Positions 1-5,536 of a DNA stretch of 6,072 nucleotides are shown piece by piece. The notes below the pieces were generated by a model. The model did not search any database and was not told where the DNA came from. It saw only the letters and a program-made list of their open reading frames with translations. Made by a program: the position numbers and the translations under genes. Numbering within the stretch: position 1 is the stretch's first letter; every line of letters begins with the position of its first letter. Origin of the DNA: ATZT02 sp046046315 (lineage in GTDB: Bacteria; Actinomycetota; Actinomycetes; S36-B12; UBA5976); NCBI GenBank assembly GCA_046046315.1, contig JBJOKB010000070.1, positions 1 to 6,072 of the forward strand. Reading direction: 5' to 3'.

Positions 1-383
1 AATTTGCTGGTTGGTTCTTAGGAAACCCAGGTATGAACTTTGTGCCACCACAATTTATTAATGCCTCTGGTTCAAAAATTACCTCTCCACTTTTCTCTCA
101 AACAATTGATTTAGGTGCTAAAGCATCAAGTGCTGACACATTTGGAGTAAGAGCAGAAGGAATCAGTGTTTCTACTTCTGAAATCAAAGGTGGAGTTCAA
201 GCAAGAGTTACTCGCAAATCAATTGGTGCAGGTGGACAATATTTACTTGATTTAGCAGTTGGATCCCTTTTGATTAAAGCTCGTGTACCGCACTCAGTTG
301 GTAGAACTGCTAAAGATTTAGTGTGGACCACAATTGAATCTGAAAACATTACCTTTTTTGATAAATCAGGTAAGGCGCTTTAG
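1..383 (+). CDS. Sugar ABC transporter ATP-binding protein (MalK/UgpC type), C-terminal part, 5' end outside window
   Basis: The reading frame is open from the window edge (first full codon at 3) to TAG at 381-383, giving 126 visible residues. The nucleotide-binding domain lies upstream and is not seen. What remains is the C-terminal OB-fold/TOBE regulatory domain. It opens with FLGNPGMNFV, matching the F-I-G-S-P-x-M-N-F signature that follows the ATPase core in MalK/UgpC/MsmK proteins. Further on it has FGVRAEGISV (family form GxRPE) and ends FFDKSGKAL (family form LFDxxTGxxL). Members of this family energise uptake of sugars, polyols or glycerol-3-phosphate from the cytoplasmic face of the membrane and are often shared between permeases. 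The next gene, a sugar-phosphate isomerase homologue, starts 44 bp downstream and supports a carbohydrate role. The substrate cannot be read from this fragment. PotA-type polyamine ATPases have a related tail but lack the GNPGMNF start. Confidence 0.85.
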   Translation, partial: FAGWFLGNPGMNFVPPQFINASGSKITSPLFSQTIDLGAKASSADTFGVRAEGISVSTSEIKGGVQARVTRKSIGAGGQYLLDLAVGSLLIKARVPHSVGRTAKDLVWTTIESENITFFDKSGKAL

Positions 384-392
384 TTCTAGACT

Positions 393-427
393 TTAGCCTT
401 AAAATTGATCACGACTAGAATATAAAC
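393..427 (+). promoter_or_regulatory. Candidate leaderless promoter of the isomerase gene
   Basis: The 44-bp gap before the isomerase has no Shine-Dalgarno-like sequence. TAGAAT at 416-421 fits an actinobacterial TAnnnT -10 box and ends 6 nt before the ATG at 428, the spacing expected when transcription begins at the start codon. The corresponding -35 (TTAGCC, 393-398, 17-bp spacer) is poor. An inverted repeat TTCTAG (384-389) and CTAGAA (415-420) has its right arm on the -10 box and could be an operator. Assignment is by pattern only. Confidence 0.4.
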
Positions 428-1189
428 ATGTTCTATTTCGGCACTAATACCAAACAACAACTAAATCAAGAACTTCATGAAGAAGTTGTTGAAATGGCTT
501 CCCTTTTAGCTAAATCAAATAAGGACACCCAATTTTTTGTATTACCAACAATGCCACTTTTGCAACAATTAAAGAAAATGTCTTTTGGAACAGGTCTTTG
601 GGTAGGTCCACAAAGAGTTTCAGGAACAGACAGCAATACCACCGGAGAAATTTCTGCCAAATTAATTAAAGATTTAGATGCAGATTTAGTCATGGTCGGT
701 CATGCAGAACGTAGAGCTTTGGGTGAATCTGAACAAGAACTAAAACAACAATTACAAGCATTGCAAGAAAATCAATTAATGTCTATTTATTGCATTGGGG
801 AGAAACAAAAAGAAGTAAATAAAGATATTCGAAAAGAATTATTTAAAAAACAATTAAATGTATTGAAAGAATTAAATATAGATAGAGCATTAATTGGGTA
901 TGAACCTGTTTGGTCAATAGGTGTTAATGGAACACCTGCAGAATCTAGCTATGTTGAAGAATCATTTGTCTCAATTAAGGAAGTTCTAAATGAATTAGGT
1001 TTAAACATTAAGAATTACCCATTACTTTATGGTGGATCAGTAAATATAGATAATGCTAAAGAATTGGCATCTCTCGATAATTGTGATGGTTTATTTGTGG
1101 GAAGAAGTGCTTGGAGTAAAGATGGATTTAGAAATGTTTACGACAAGGCACATGCAGGTTATAAATCTAAACAAGATTTAAGTGCCTAA
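428..1189 (+). CDS. Triose-phosphate isomerase family protein, TpiA2/EryH-like (possible tetrulose-phosphate isomerase)
   Basis: This 253-residue protein has the length of a single TIM barrel and keeps all catalytic residues of the family: N7 and K9 (FGTNTK, in place of GNWKMN), H92 (GHAERR) and E159 (YEPVWSIG), plus the phosphate-binding YGGSVN at 201-206. It departs from glycolytic TIM in informative places. The N-terminus reads YFGTNTK, the mobile loop 6 continues VNGTPA instead of TGKxAT, Ser of GHSERR is Ala93, and loop 8 reads DGLFVGRSAW (220-229) instead of a GGASL type. From memory these variants resemble TpiA2/EryH/LerI, which interconvert tetrulose phosphates in erythritol and threitol breakdown. 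The upstream sugar ABC ATPase fits such a pathway. The chemistry is therefore an aldose/ketose or epimerising isomerisation in the cytoplasm; the exact substrate is inferred. Plain glycolytic TIM remains possible. The start codon lies just behind a candidate leaderless promoter. Confidence 0.85.
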   Translation: MFYFGTNTKQQLNQELHEEVVEMASLLAKSNKDTQFFVLPTMPLLQQLKKMSFGTGLWVGPQRVSGTDSNTTGEISAKLIKDLDADLVMVGHAERRALGESEQELKQQLQALQENQLMSIYCIGEKQKEVNKDIRKELFKKQLNVLKELNIDRALIGYEPVWSIGVNGTPAESSYVEESFVSIKEVLNELGLNIKNYPLLYGGSVNIDNAKELASLDNCDGLFVGRSAWSKDGFRNVYDKAHAGYKSKQDLSA

Positions 1190-1884
1190 TGTTTGTTGCA
1201 GCACGCGTATTTAGTTTGGCTCATGCCACACCTAGAGAAAATGGGATAAAGGCAGCTAAAGAAGCTCTTGCTGCCGGTAGAGCAGTGGTTTTTCCAACAG
1301 ACACAAGTTATGCAATTGCAGTTCGTGCGATGGATGAAAGGGCAGTTAATTTACTTTGGCAAATTAAAGGCCAAACTCCCAAAACACCTTTAACAATATT
1401 TATTTCAAATATTGGTTTAATCCATAAATTTTGTGCCGGGATAACAGATGAAGCAAAGTTAAAATATCTTCACTTTTGGCCTGGCTCATTAACACTGATT
1501 CTTAAAGGTTTAAATAATTTGTTGTGGAATAAAGGAATAGTTCCTAACGTGGTTTCAGTCAGAATGCCACTTCATCCAGTAGCTCATGAAATTATGGGTG
1601 AAGATGAAATTCTTGCCACCACTAGTCCAAATAAAGTTGGACAATTGATGGGTAAAACAATCTCTGAAATTAAAGAGCAATTTGGCAATGAAGTGTCAGT
1701 TTATTTAGATGCTGGTGAATTAAATCCAAATTCGCCATCTTCAATTTTAGATTTAACAAGCCAACTTCCGGTATTAGTCAGAGAGGGAAGTGTTTCCCTT
1801 GAAGAAATTGCTTCTGTAATCGAAAATGTTGTTAAAGAAGTTGAAGATTTATCTGGGGATAAAGAGCAGCAAGCCAGCAATTAA
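1189..1884 (+). CDS. Sua5/YrdC/YciO-family protein (threonylcarbamoyl-AMP synthase-like)
   Basis: The 231-residue product is one YrdC-like domain. Recognisable landmarks are FPTDTSYAIA (35-44, family PTDTxYGLxx), IKGQTPKTPL (59-68), WPGSLTLIL (97-105), VSVRMPLHP (122-130), the nucleotide-binding S-x-N as TSPN (145-148), and SSILDLT...VREG (184-200). The family makes threonylcarbamoyl-AMP from threonine, bicarbonate and ATP for tRNA t6A37 synthesis. Several key positions are altered: the KxR motif is K60-G-Q62, the second basic residue (KPL) is T66, Gly of YGL is A42, and SAN is SPN. A full-length Sua5 C-terminal domain is absent. The ATG overlaps the TAA of the isomerase gene (TAATG), so translation is probably coupled and the gene is co-transcribed with sugar genes, unlike the usual prmC neighbourhood. 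It may be a paralogue with a different job (YciO-like) or a diverged sole copy. The last 36 bp overlap the convergent TauE-like gene. Confidence 0.85.
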   Translation: MFVAARVFSLAHATPRENGIKAAKEALAAGRAVVFPTDTSYAIAVRAMDERAVNLLWQIKGQTPKTPLTIFISNIGLIHKFCAGITDEAKLKYLHFWPGSLTLILKGLNNLLWNKGIVPNVVSVRMPLHPVAHEIMGEDEILATTSPNKVGQLMGKTISEIKEQFGNEVSVYLDAGELNPNSPSSILDLTSQLPVLVREGSVSLEEIASVIENVVKEVEDLSGDKEQQASN

Positions 1885-2628
1885 AGTTGAAATTAATGCA
1901 GAGTATTCAAATGCTCTTTGGTTAATATGCTTCATAATTCTTTGACCAAATATTCCACCCATAATCACAAAAGGTGACAGTAACAGGGCTAATGCCAAAG
2001 TTTGTGAAGTGATAATTCCAAGGCCTGCGTTAAAAGGAACTTTGGAAACGTTAATTATAAAAAATAACCAACTGTTAGTTCCCACAAAAGTTTGCATCGG
2101 AAGTTGCAGGTGTAGTAAGTACAAAGAAAAAATTGGTCCAGCAGAATTTGCTGTCATCGTCATTATTCCAACTAAAACTCCCATAAGTTGAGCCGTTAAT
2201 TTGGAACGAGTCTTAAGGTTTTTTCTCTCATGATCTTCAAGTTTTTCGTTTTTTAATCTTTTTCGAATTTCAAAAATTGCTGTAAAGATAAGAATGGAAC
2301 CAATTACATAGGCAACTTCTTTTGAAGTTGACCAAGCAAGAAGAAAATAGCCGATAAACATACCTACAAAAACCGAAGGCAAGATTTTTATAACTATGTC
2401 CCAGCGACCTGCTTTTCTAAACGCCAATAACGCAATAACATCACCCAAAATTAATAGCGGCAAGATTGCTCCCACCGATAATTTGGCAGGTATTACTAGC
2501 GCAAATAAACCAACAGGCATAGTAGCTGCGGCTGGAACTGAAGATTTTGCTAAGCCAATAACAAAGACTGCAAAAGCAGCAATGAGAAAACCTGCAACAC
2601 CTAATTCAAGGGGCAAGGTGAAATTCAA
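1849..2628 (-). CDS. TauE/SafE-family membrane transporter (sulfite/organic anion exporter-like)
   Basis: The product is a 259-residue, strongly hydrophobic protein with about eight membrane segments (roughly residues 10-27, 32-47, 50-70, 80-99, 105-120, 146-172, 183-205, 210-230, 240-257). A charged cytoplasmic-type loop at 121-144 separates two similar halves, the architecture of TauE/SafE (DUF81). Each half starts with a small-residue-rich helix; the second (GVLVGIMTMTANSAGP, 150-165) and the following FVGTNSWLFFIINVSKVPFN region (181-200) are typical of the family. Family members are linked to export of sulfite, sulfoacetate or other small anions; substrates are rarely known. The start is TTG at 2628-2626, whose last two bases are the first two of the TGA stop of the upstream ligase-like gene (TTGA), so expression is likely coupled. 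GGGG on the minus strand about 7 nt upstream may act as ribosome-binding site. The 3' end overlaps the YrdC-like gene by 36 bp tail to tail. Confidence 0.82.
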   Translation of the reverse strand: MNFTLPLELGVAGFLIAAFAVFVIGLAKSSVPAAATMPVGLFALVIPAKLSVGAILPLLILGDVIALLAFRKAGRWDIVIKILPSVFVGMFIGYFLLAWSTSKEVAYVIGSILIFTAIFEIRKRLKNEKLEDHERKNLKTRSKLTAQLMGVLVGIMTMTANSAGPIFSLYLLHLQLPMQTFVGTNSWLFFIINVSKVPFNAGLGIITSQTLALALLLSPFVIMGGIFGQRIMKHINQRAFEYSALISTLIAGLLLFIPR

Positions 2629-3704
2629 ACAAGCCCCACAGGTCGATCAAGAGCTTCTTTAACAATTCGCTCAATTAAATCTTCGTAACTTATTCCCGCC
2701 TCTTTCCAAGATAAAGCAAAAGATCCTTCTTTTCCTAAGTAAGGTTGGCAATTAACTTCGACTACTAATAGTTCGCCCTCCTTATCAATCATGAATTCTA
2801 TTTGCGCATAACCTGACATTTTTAAAACTTCAAAGGTTTTCTTGGCATAATCGTGAATAAGTTTCACAACTTCAGGATCTAAATCCTTTGCTTTTTCAAA
2901 TGAATAAGTTGATTTATCACTTCTTGAAATGAAATTGAAAACCTTATCAGCTTCTTTCCAGTTAGTTTTAATTATTTCACTTAGAACTGGACGACCCTTT
3001 TCATCTTCAATGATGTTACATTCAAGAAGTTGAGCAGGTTGGTGATATTTTTCAACAACAACTCTGCCATCAAAGTTTCTTGCAATTTCAATTCCTTTTT
3101 TAAAATCTCGAGGAACTCTAATGTAGGTAATTCCAACTCCGTTGCTTCCTCGTGCAGGTTTGGATATTAAAGGAGTTCTTAACGCTGATGCTCTTGCCAC
3201 ATTTGATAATGGATCTCTACGCCAAGATTTATCAGGAATAATCACATGTCGAGGAGTTGGTATTTCAACAGACTCCATGAGAAGTTTTGCAGTCGACTTA
3301 TCACTCGAGATTGCTCCACCTAAAGTGTCTGAACCAACAAAGCGAACAATTTCTGTCTCTAACATTCCTTGCATTGTTCCATCAGAACCCCATGCACCCA
3401 TAAGGGTTGAGAAAACAACTGTGGTTTCTAAAAGTGAAGTTGGAGGAAGTAAAGATTCAGTGGTGTTTGCAATTTCTTTAACAGATTGCTCATTTAATTC
3501 AAAATTTTCTTTCTTAAGCGCATTTTTTAAAGAATTTAAATCGCCAAATGTAACCCAATTAGCTTCCATGGTCATGCCGTAGGCAGAAACTTCATAGCCT
3601 TTTTCTTCTAAGGCATCAATTACATCTCGAGCTGACTGGCAGGATCTATAGTTTTCAGAGTTACGCCCACCCAGGATGACAGCAACTGAAGTCTTTTCAG
3701 CCAT
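2625..3704 (-). CDS. Divergent D-alanine-D-alanine ligase-like ATP-grasp enzyme
   Basis: The 359-residue length and domain order match Ddl: an N-terminal domain starting VAVILGGRNSE (7-17; E17 corresponds to the substrate-binding Glu of Ddl), a central GSDGTMQGMLE (106-116), FVGSDTLGGAISSDK (122-136), then the ATP-grasp with ISKPARGSNGVGI (180-192; K182 contacts ATP), VVVEKY (215-220), and the Mg-binding end E316-V-N318. Family members join two amino acids using ATP, classically D-Ala-D-Ala for peptidoglycan. Several Ddl hallmarks differ: HGxxGEDG is MGAWGSDG (M102, S107), GYARVDF is GYAQIEF (the catalytic Arg is Q301, the metal Asp is E303), and ENTxPGxT is replaced by ENCQPYLG in the form EVNCQPYLG (316-324). 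The ATP half is intact but the dipeptide site is altered, so a different amino acid or acid pair is plausible. The ATG is preceded by GGGAGAA on the minus strand (3720-3714). The next gene, TauE-like, is overlapped by its stop codon, hinting that product or substrate may be transported. Confidence 0.85.
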   Translation of the reverse strand: MAEKTSVAVILGGRNSENYRSCQSARDVIDALEEKGYEVSAYGMTMEANWVTFGDLNSLKNALKKENFELNEQSVKEIANTTESLLPPTSLLETTVVFSTLMGAWGSDGTMQGMLETEIVRFVGSDTLGGAISSDKSTAKLLMESVEIPTPRHVIIPDKSWRRDPLSNVARASALRTPLISKPARGSNGVGITYIRVPRDFKKGIEIARNFDGRVVVEKYHQPAQLLECNIIEDEKGRPVLSEIIKTNWKEADKVFNFISRSDKSTYSFEKAKDLDPEVVKLIHDYAKKTFEVLKMSGYAQIEFMIDKEGELLVVEVNCQPYLGKEGSFALSWKEAGISYEDLIERIVKEALDRPVGLV

Positions 3705-3712
3705 TTATTGAT

Positions 3713-3720
3713 GTTCTCCC
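3713..3720 (-). promoter_or_regulatory. Ribosome-binding site of the ligase-like gene
   Basis: GGGAGAAC on the minus strand, with GGGAGAA (3720-3714) ending 9 nt before the ATG at 3704-3702. It supports that start codon, together with the family-typical N-terminus a few residues in. Confidence 0.6.
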
Positions 3721-3765
3721 TGGAGATAACTTGTGAGGTGCTTAGACAATTTTAGTGAACCTCAA

Positions 3766-3786
3766 GACTCAAGGCTTAGCCGAGTC
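3766..3786 (+). repeat. Small hairpin in the divergent region
   Basis: GACTC (3766-3770) pairs with GAGTC (3782-3786); after a two-base AA bulge, GGC (3773-3775) pairs with GCC (3779-3781) around a TTA loop. It lacks a T-run, so it is not a rho-independent terminator. It could be an operator or leader structure upstream of tatB, or chance. Confidence 0.35.
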
Positions 3787-3833
3787 GCCATAAGAGTATC
3801 TTTAGAACACCAGAGGAAATCCACTACTTTGAG

Positions 3834-3840
3834 AAGGAAG
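3834..3840 (+). promoter_or_regulatory. Ribosome-binding site of tatB
   Basis: AAGGAAG ends 7 nt before the TTG at 3848. It decides the otherwise doubtful non-ATG start, which also gives the expected TatB N-terminus. Confidence 0.7.
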
Positions 3841-3847
3841 TTTCACA

Positions 3848-4138
3848 TTGTTAGACATCGGATTTTTTGAATTATTAGTGATAGCCATTATTGGTTTACT
3901 AGTTGTGGGACCTGAAAGACTTCCAAAATATATCGCTCAAGGTGTCAAGATGCTTCGAAATGTAAGAGATATGGCAACTAAAGCTAAAGATGACATTGTT
4001 GAATCTGCAGGAATAAAAGATTTAGATTTAAAAGATTTATCTAAATTAGATCCAAATAAGTTAGCAAATAATGTGTTTGATGAAAAAGAAGAAAGTAAAC
4101 CTCAAGTTCAAAAGAAATTCGATCAGGACGCTACTTAA
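3848..4138 (+). CDS. tatB: Sec-independent (Tat) protein translocase subunit TatB
   Basis: The 96-residue protein starts at TTG behind a good Shine-Dalgarno. It has one short membrane helix (about residues 5-20), the helix-break GPERLP (21-26), an amphipathic helix (about 27-52) and an acidic-basic, poorly structured tail. LDIGFFELLVIAIIGLLVVG with E8, followed by GPERLP, is the TatB form; TatA proteins typically have F-G-x-x-K-L-P at that place. TatB sits in the inner membrane with TatC as the receptor for twin-arginine signal peptides of folded exported proteins. No tatC or tatA lies alongside here; the next gene, 9 bp downstream, is an MFS transporter, probably in the same transcript. TatA and TatB are hard to separate in organisms with few Tat genes, so TatA-like function cannot be excluded. 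Confidence 0.85.
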   Translation: MLDIGFFELLVIAIIGLLVVGPERLPKYIAQGVKMLRNVRDMATKAKDDIVESAGIKDLDLKDLSKLDPNKLANNVFDEKEESKPQVQKKFDQDAT

Positions 4139-4147
4139 TAAGTCTTC

Positions 4148-5290
4148 ATGTCCTCATTAAAACTAAATCAAAATAGTGTTCGTGCAGGCATTGCCACAAT
4201 TGGTGTTATCGGCGGATTTGTATCTGGCTATGGCGTATTAGTTCCTTACTACATTGAAAAGTATTCACTTGATTTAGAAATTGCAGGAAGACTGTTTGCG
4301 CTCACTGGATTTAGTGGAATCATCGGGGTATTTATCGCTACCTATTTAGTAGACAAGGTTAAAGGGGCAATTGCAGGTTCTGTTGGAACAGTTTTTACTG
4401 CAATTGGAATCACTGTTTTGATTGTTGCTCCTAATTGGAATATAACTCTTCTTGGAGTTGTTTTAATTGGCGCAGGATTTGGAGCTGGTCAAGTTGGGAT
4501 CAGTCAACTTGTAGTAGATGTTGGTGGCATTGAAGCTGCCAAAAGAACAAATAAGAACAATATTGCATTTGCTGTTTCATCAATCGTTGTTCCCGTTTTG
4601 TTTGGATTATTGCTTTCTAAAGCCTATGAAATAATGTTGGGTGTTTTTGTTGTAGCTGCGTTAATTACTGCTTTTGTTTTCTACTCCAATACCGAAGGAA
4701 AACTAGTCCATAAGCCAGAGCATGCACATAAAGGTGCAAATCATAATTTTTCTATCGCATTTCTATTACTTGGAATATCAACTTATGTTGGACTTGAGTC
4801 AGCTGCCACAGGTTGGATTCCAACCTATTTACTTGATAGAGGATGGTCTACTTCAAAATCATCTCTTGGGTTATCAGTATTTTTTGTGATTTTATTACTG
4901 GTTCGTTTAGTAATACTTAAATACATCAACAAGATTAATTTTGGGTTTCTGGCTTTAGTTTCGGTGATTTGTTTAATTCCAGCACTCTTTTTGCTTTATG
5001 CCACAACCTTTTACTGGTTAGCAATAGTTTTACTTGCTATGGCTTGTTCACCTGTTTTTCCAATGGCTTTTGCGTGGGTAGTAAAAATTAGCCCAGGTCA
5101 TGCTCGAATAACTGGTTTTATATTCTTTTCATCAATTTCAGGTTCAATGATTTTTCCATATTTGATCGGAATTTATATGAACAAATTAGGTGCTGAATAT
5201 GCACCACTGTTAATGATGGTTCCTTCTGGTTTGGCTTTAATTTTCTTTTTAGTTGGCTATAGATCAACTATTCAGCAATTATCTAATTAG
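4148..5290 (+). CDS. Major facilitator superfamily (MFS) transporter
   Basis: The product is a 380-residue integral membrane protein with about 11-12 hydrophobic helices split by a charged, histidine-rich central loop (about 182-200, with HKPEHAHKGANH), the usual 6+6 plan of the MFS. A weak motif-A-like turn (VDKVKG, 68-73) lies between helices 2 and 3. Helix 4 is glycine-rich (GAGFGAGQVG, 108-117). The second half begins with LLLGISTYVGLESAATGWIPTYLL (206-229), a pattern seen in FucP-like and related sugar or solute MFS members where a Glu and Trp face the pore. The substrate is not determinable from sequence. It begins 9 bp after tatB with no clear ribosome-binding site, so it is probably expressed with tatB; an internal leaderless start is possible. 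Its final codons and stop lie within the 11-bp direct repeat that brackets the downstream toxin-antitoxin cassette. Confidence 0.85.
   Translation: MSSLKLNQNSVRAGIATIGVIGGFVSGYGVLVPYYIEKYSLDLEIAGRLFALTGFSGIIGVFIATYLVDKVKGAIAGSVGTVFTAIGITVLIVAPNWNITLLGVVLIGAGFGAGQVGISQLVVDVGGIEAAKRTNKNNIAFAVSSIVVPVLFGLLLSKAYEIMLGVFVVAALITAFVFYSNTEGKLVHKPEHAHKGANHNFSIAFLLLGISTYVGLESAATGWIPTYLLDRGWSTSKSSLGLSVFFVILLLVRLVILKYINKINFGFLALVSVICLIPALFLLYATTFYWLAIVLLAMACSPVFPMAFAWVVKISPGHARITGFIFFSSISGSMIFPYLIGIYMNKLGAEYAPLLMMVPSGLALIFFLVGYRSTIQQLSN
5278..5288. repeat. Left copy of 11-bp direct repeat flanking the toxin-antitoxin cassette
   Basis: ATTATCTAATT occurs here, covering the last codons of the MFS gene, and again at 5922-5932. 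After each copy the sequences stay alike for GATT if one A is skipped in the left copy. The repeats enclose exactly the antitoxin-toxin pair. Confidence 0.7.
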
Positions 5291-5291
5291 A

Positions 5292-5326
5292 TTGAAATAA
5301 GAGTGACATCATGATATCATGATGTC
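5292..5326 (+). promoter_or_regulatory. Promoter of the antitoxin-toxin operon, leaderless
   Basis: TTGAAA (5292-5297) and TATCAT (5315-5320) are each one base from the sigma-70-type consensus and are separated by the ideal 17 bp. The -10 box ends 6 nt before the ATG at 5327, so transcription is predicted to start at the start codon. No Shine-Dalgarno sequence is present, which agrees with a leaderless mRNA. Confidence 0.7.
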
Positions 5327-5327
5327 A
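5304..5327. promoter_or_regulatory. 24-bp perfect palindrome, probable antitoxin operator
   Basis: The 24 bp are fully self-complementary and split into three octamers TGACATCA, TGATATCA and TGATGTCA, all of the form TGAYRTCA or its near complement. It spans the -10 box and ends on the A of the antitoxin ATG. Ribbon-helix-helix antitoxins commonly bind adjacent short palindromic sites as stacked dimers, so binding here would block RNA polymerase directly. Confidence 0.8.
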
Positions 5328-5536
5328 TGGCAAAACAAACCACAGTCAGACTTCCAGATGGTTTATCCGACGCTGCTCAAACTGTTGCTAGGGCAAAGGG
5401 AACTAGTTTGAACCAATTGATCGTCGAAGCATTAGAGAAAGAAATTCTCAGTGCTCGAAAGGATAAAAAATTTATGGAAGAAGCTAGAAGACTGGTTAAG
5501 CGAGACAAGGAAATTTTAGATCGTTTAGCTAAATGA
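5327..5536 (+). CDS. Ribbon-helix-helix (Arc/MetJ-fold) antitoxin
   Basis: This 69-residue protein begins with a basic beta-strand (KQTTVRLP, 3-10), then two helices (DGLSDAAQTVARAKG, 11-25; SLNQLIVEALEKEILSA, 27-43) separated by the GTS turn. That is the ribbon-helix-helix fold used by Arc-type repressors and many antitoxins. The charged helical tail (44-69) is the expected toxin-neutralising segment. The likely role is twofold: dimers bind the overlapping palindromic operator to repress the operon, and the tail blocks the Doc-like toxin encoded next. The stop codon shares ATGA with the toxin start. The start choice is supported by the promoter and operator placement; the ATGs at 5311 and 5322 are not usable (the first frame stops at once, the second is out of frame with this fold). 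Doc is classically paired with Phd, which has a different fold, so the partner swap is notable. Confidence 0.85.
   Translation: MAKQTTVRLPDGLSDAAQTVARAKGTSLNQLIVEALEKEILSARKDKKFMEEARRLVKRDKEILDRLAK

Larger units (their letters stand above)
3705..3847. promoter_or_regulatory. Divergent intergenic region between the ligase-like gene and tatB
   Basis: This is the only sizeable non-coding stretch in the window (143 bp) and must hold start signals for both directions. On the minus strand TAAAAT (3754-3749) is a possible -10 for the ligase-like gene but lacks a well-spaced -35. On the plus strand TATCTT (3797-3802) is a weak -10 candidate for tatB. The middle holds a small hairpin (3766-3786) and a tandem CTCAAG pair (3761-3766 and 3768-3773). 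I see no small ORF or tRNA here. Confidence 0.4.

Noticed and set aside
475..693. Minus-strand open frame of 72 codons within the isomerase gene
   Set aside because: Antisense to conserved TIM-barrel sequence, no family resemblance, no regulatory signals.
2009..2662. Two plus-strand open frames (2009-2191 and 2396-2662) opposite the TauE-like gene
   Set aside because: Both are antisense shadows of a membrane-protein gene; their composition is that of complemented hydrophobic codons and they have no start signals.
3142..3582. Open frame of 146 codons on the plus strand inside the ligase-like gene
   Set aside because: It is antisense to a well-supported ATP-grasp coding sequence, has no recognisable domain and no promoter or ribosome-binding site.
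3766..3786. Hairpin upstream of tatB as a transcription terminator or tRNA-like gene
   Set aside because: No T-run follows, both neighbouring genes point away from it so no transcript would need to end there, and no cloverleaf can be drawn around it.
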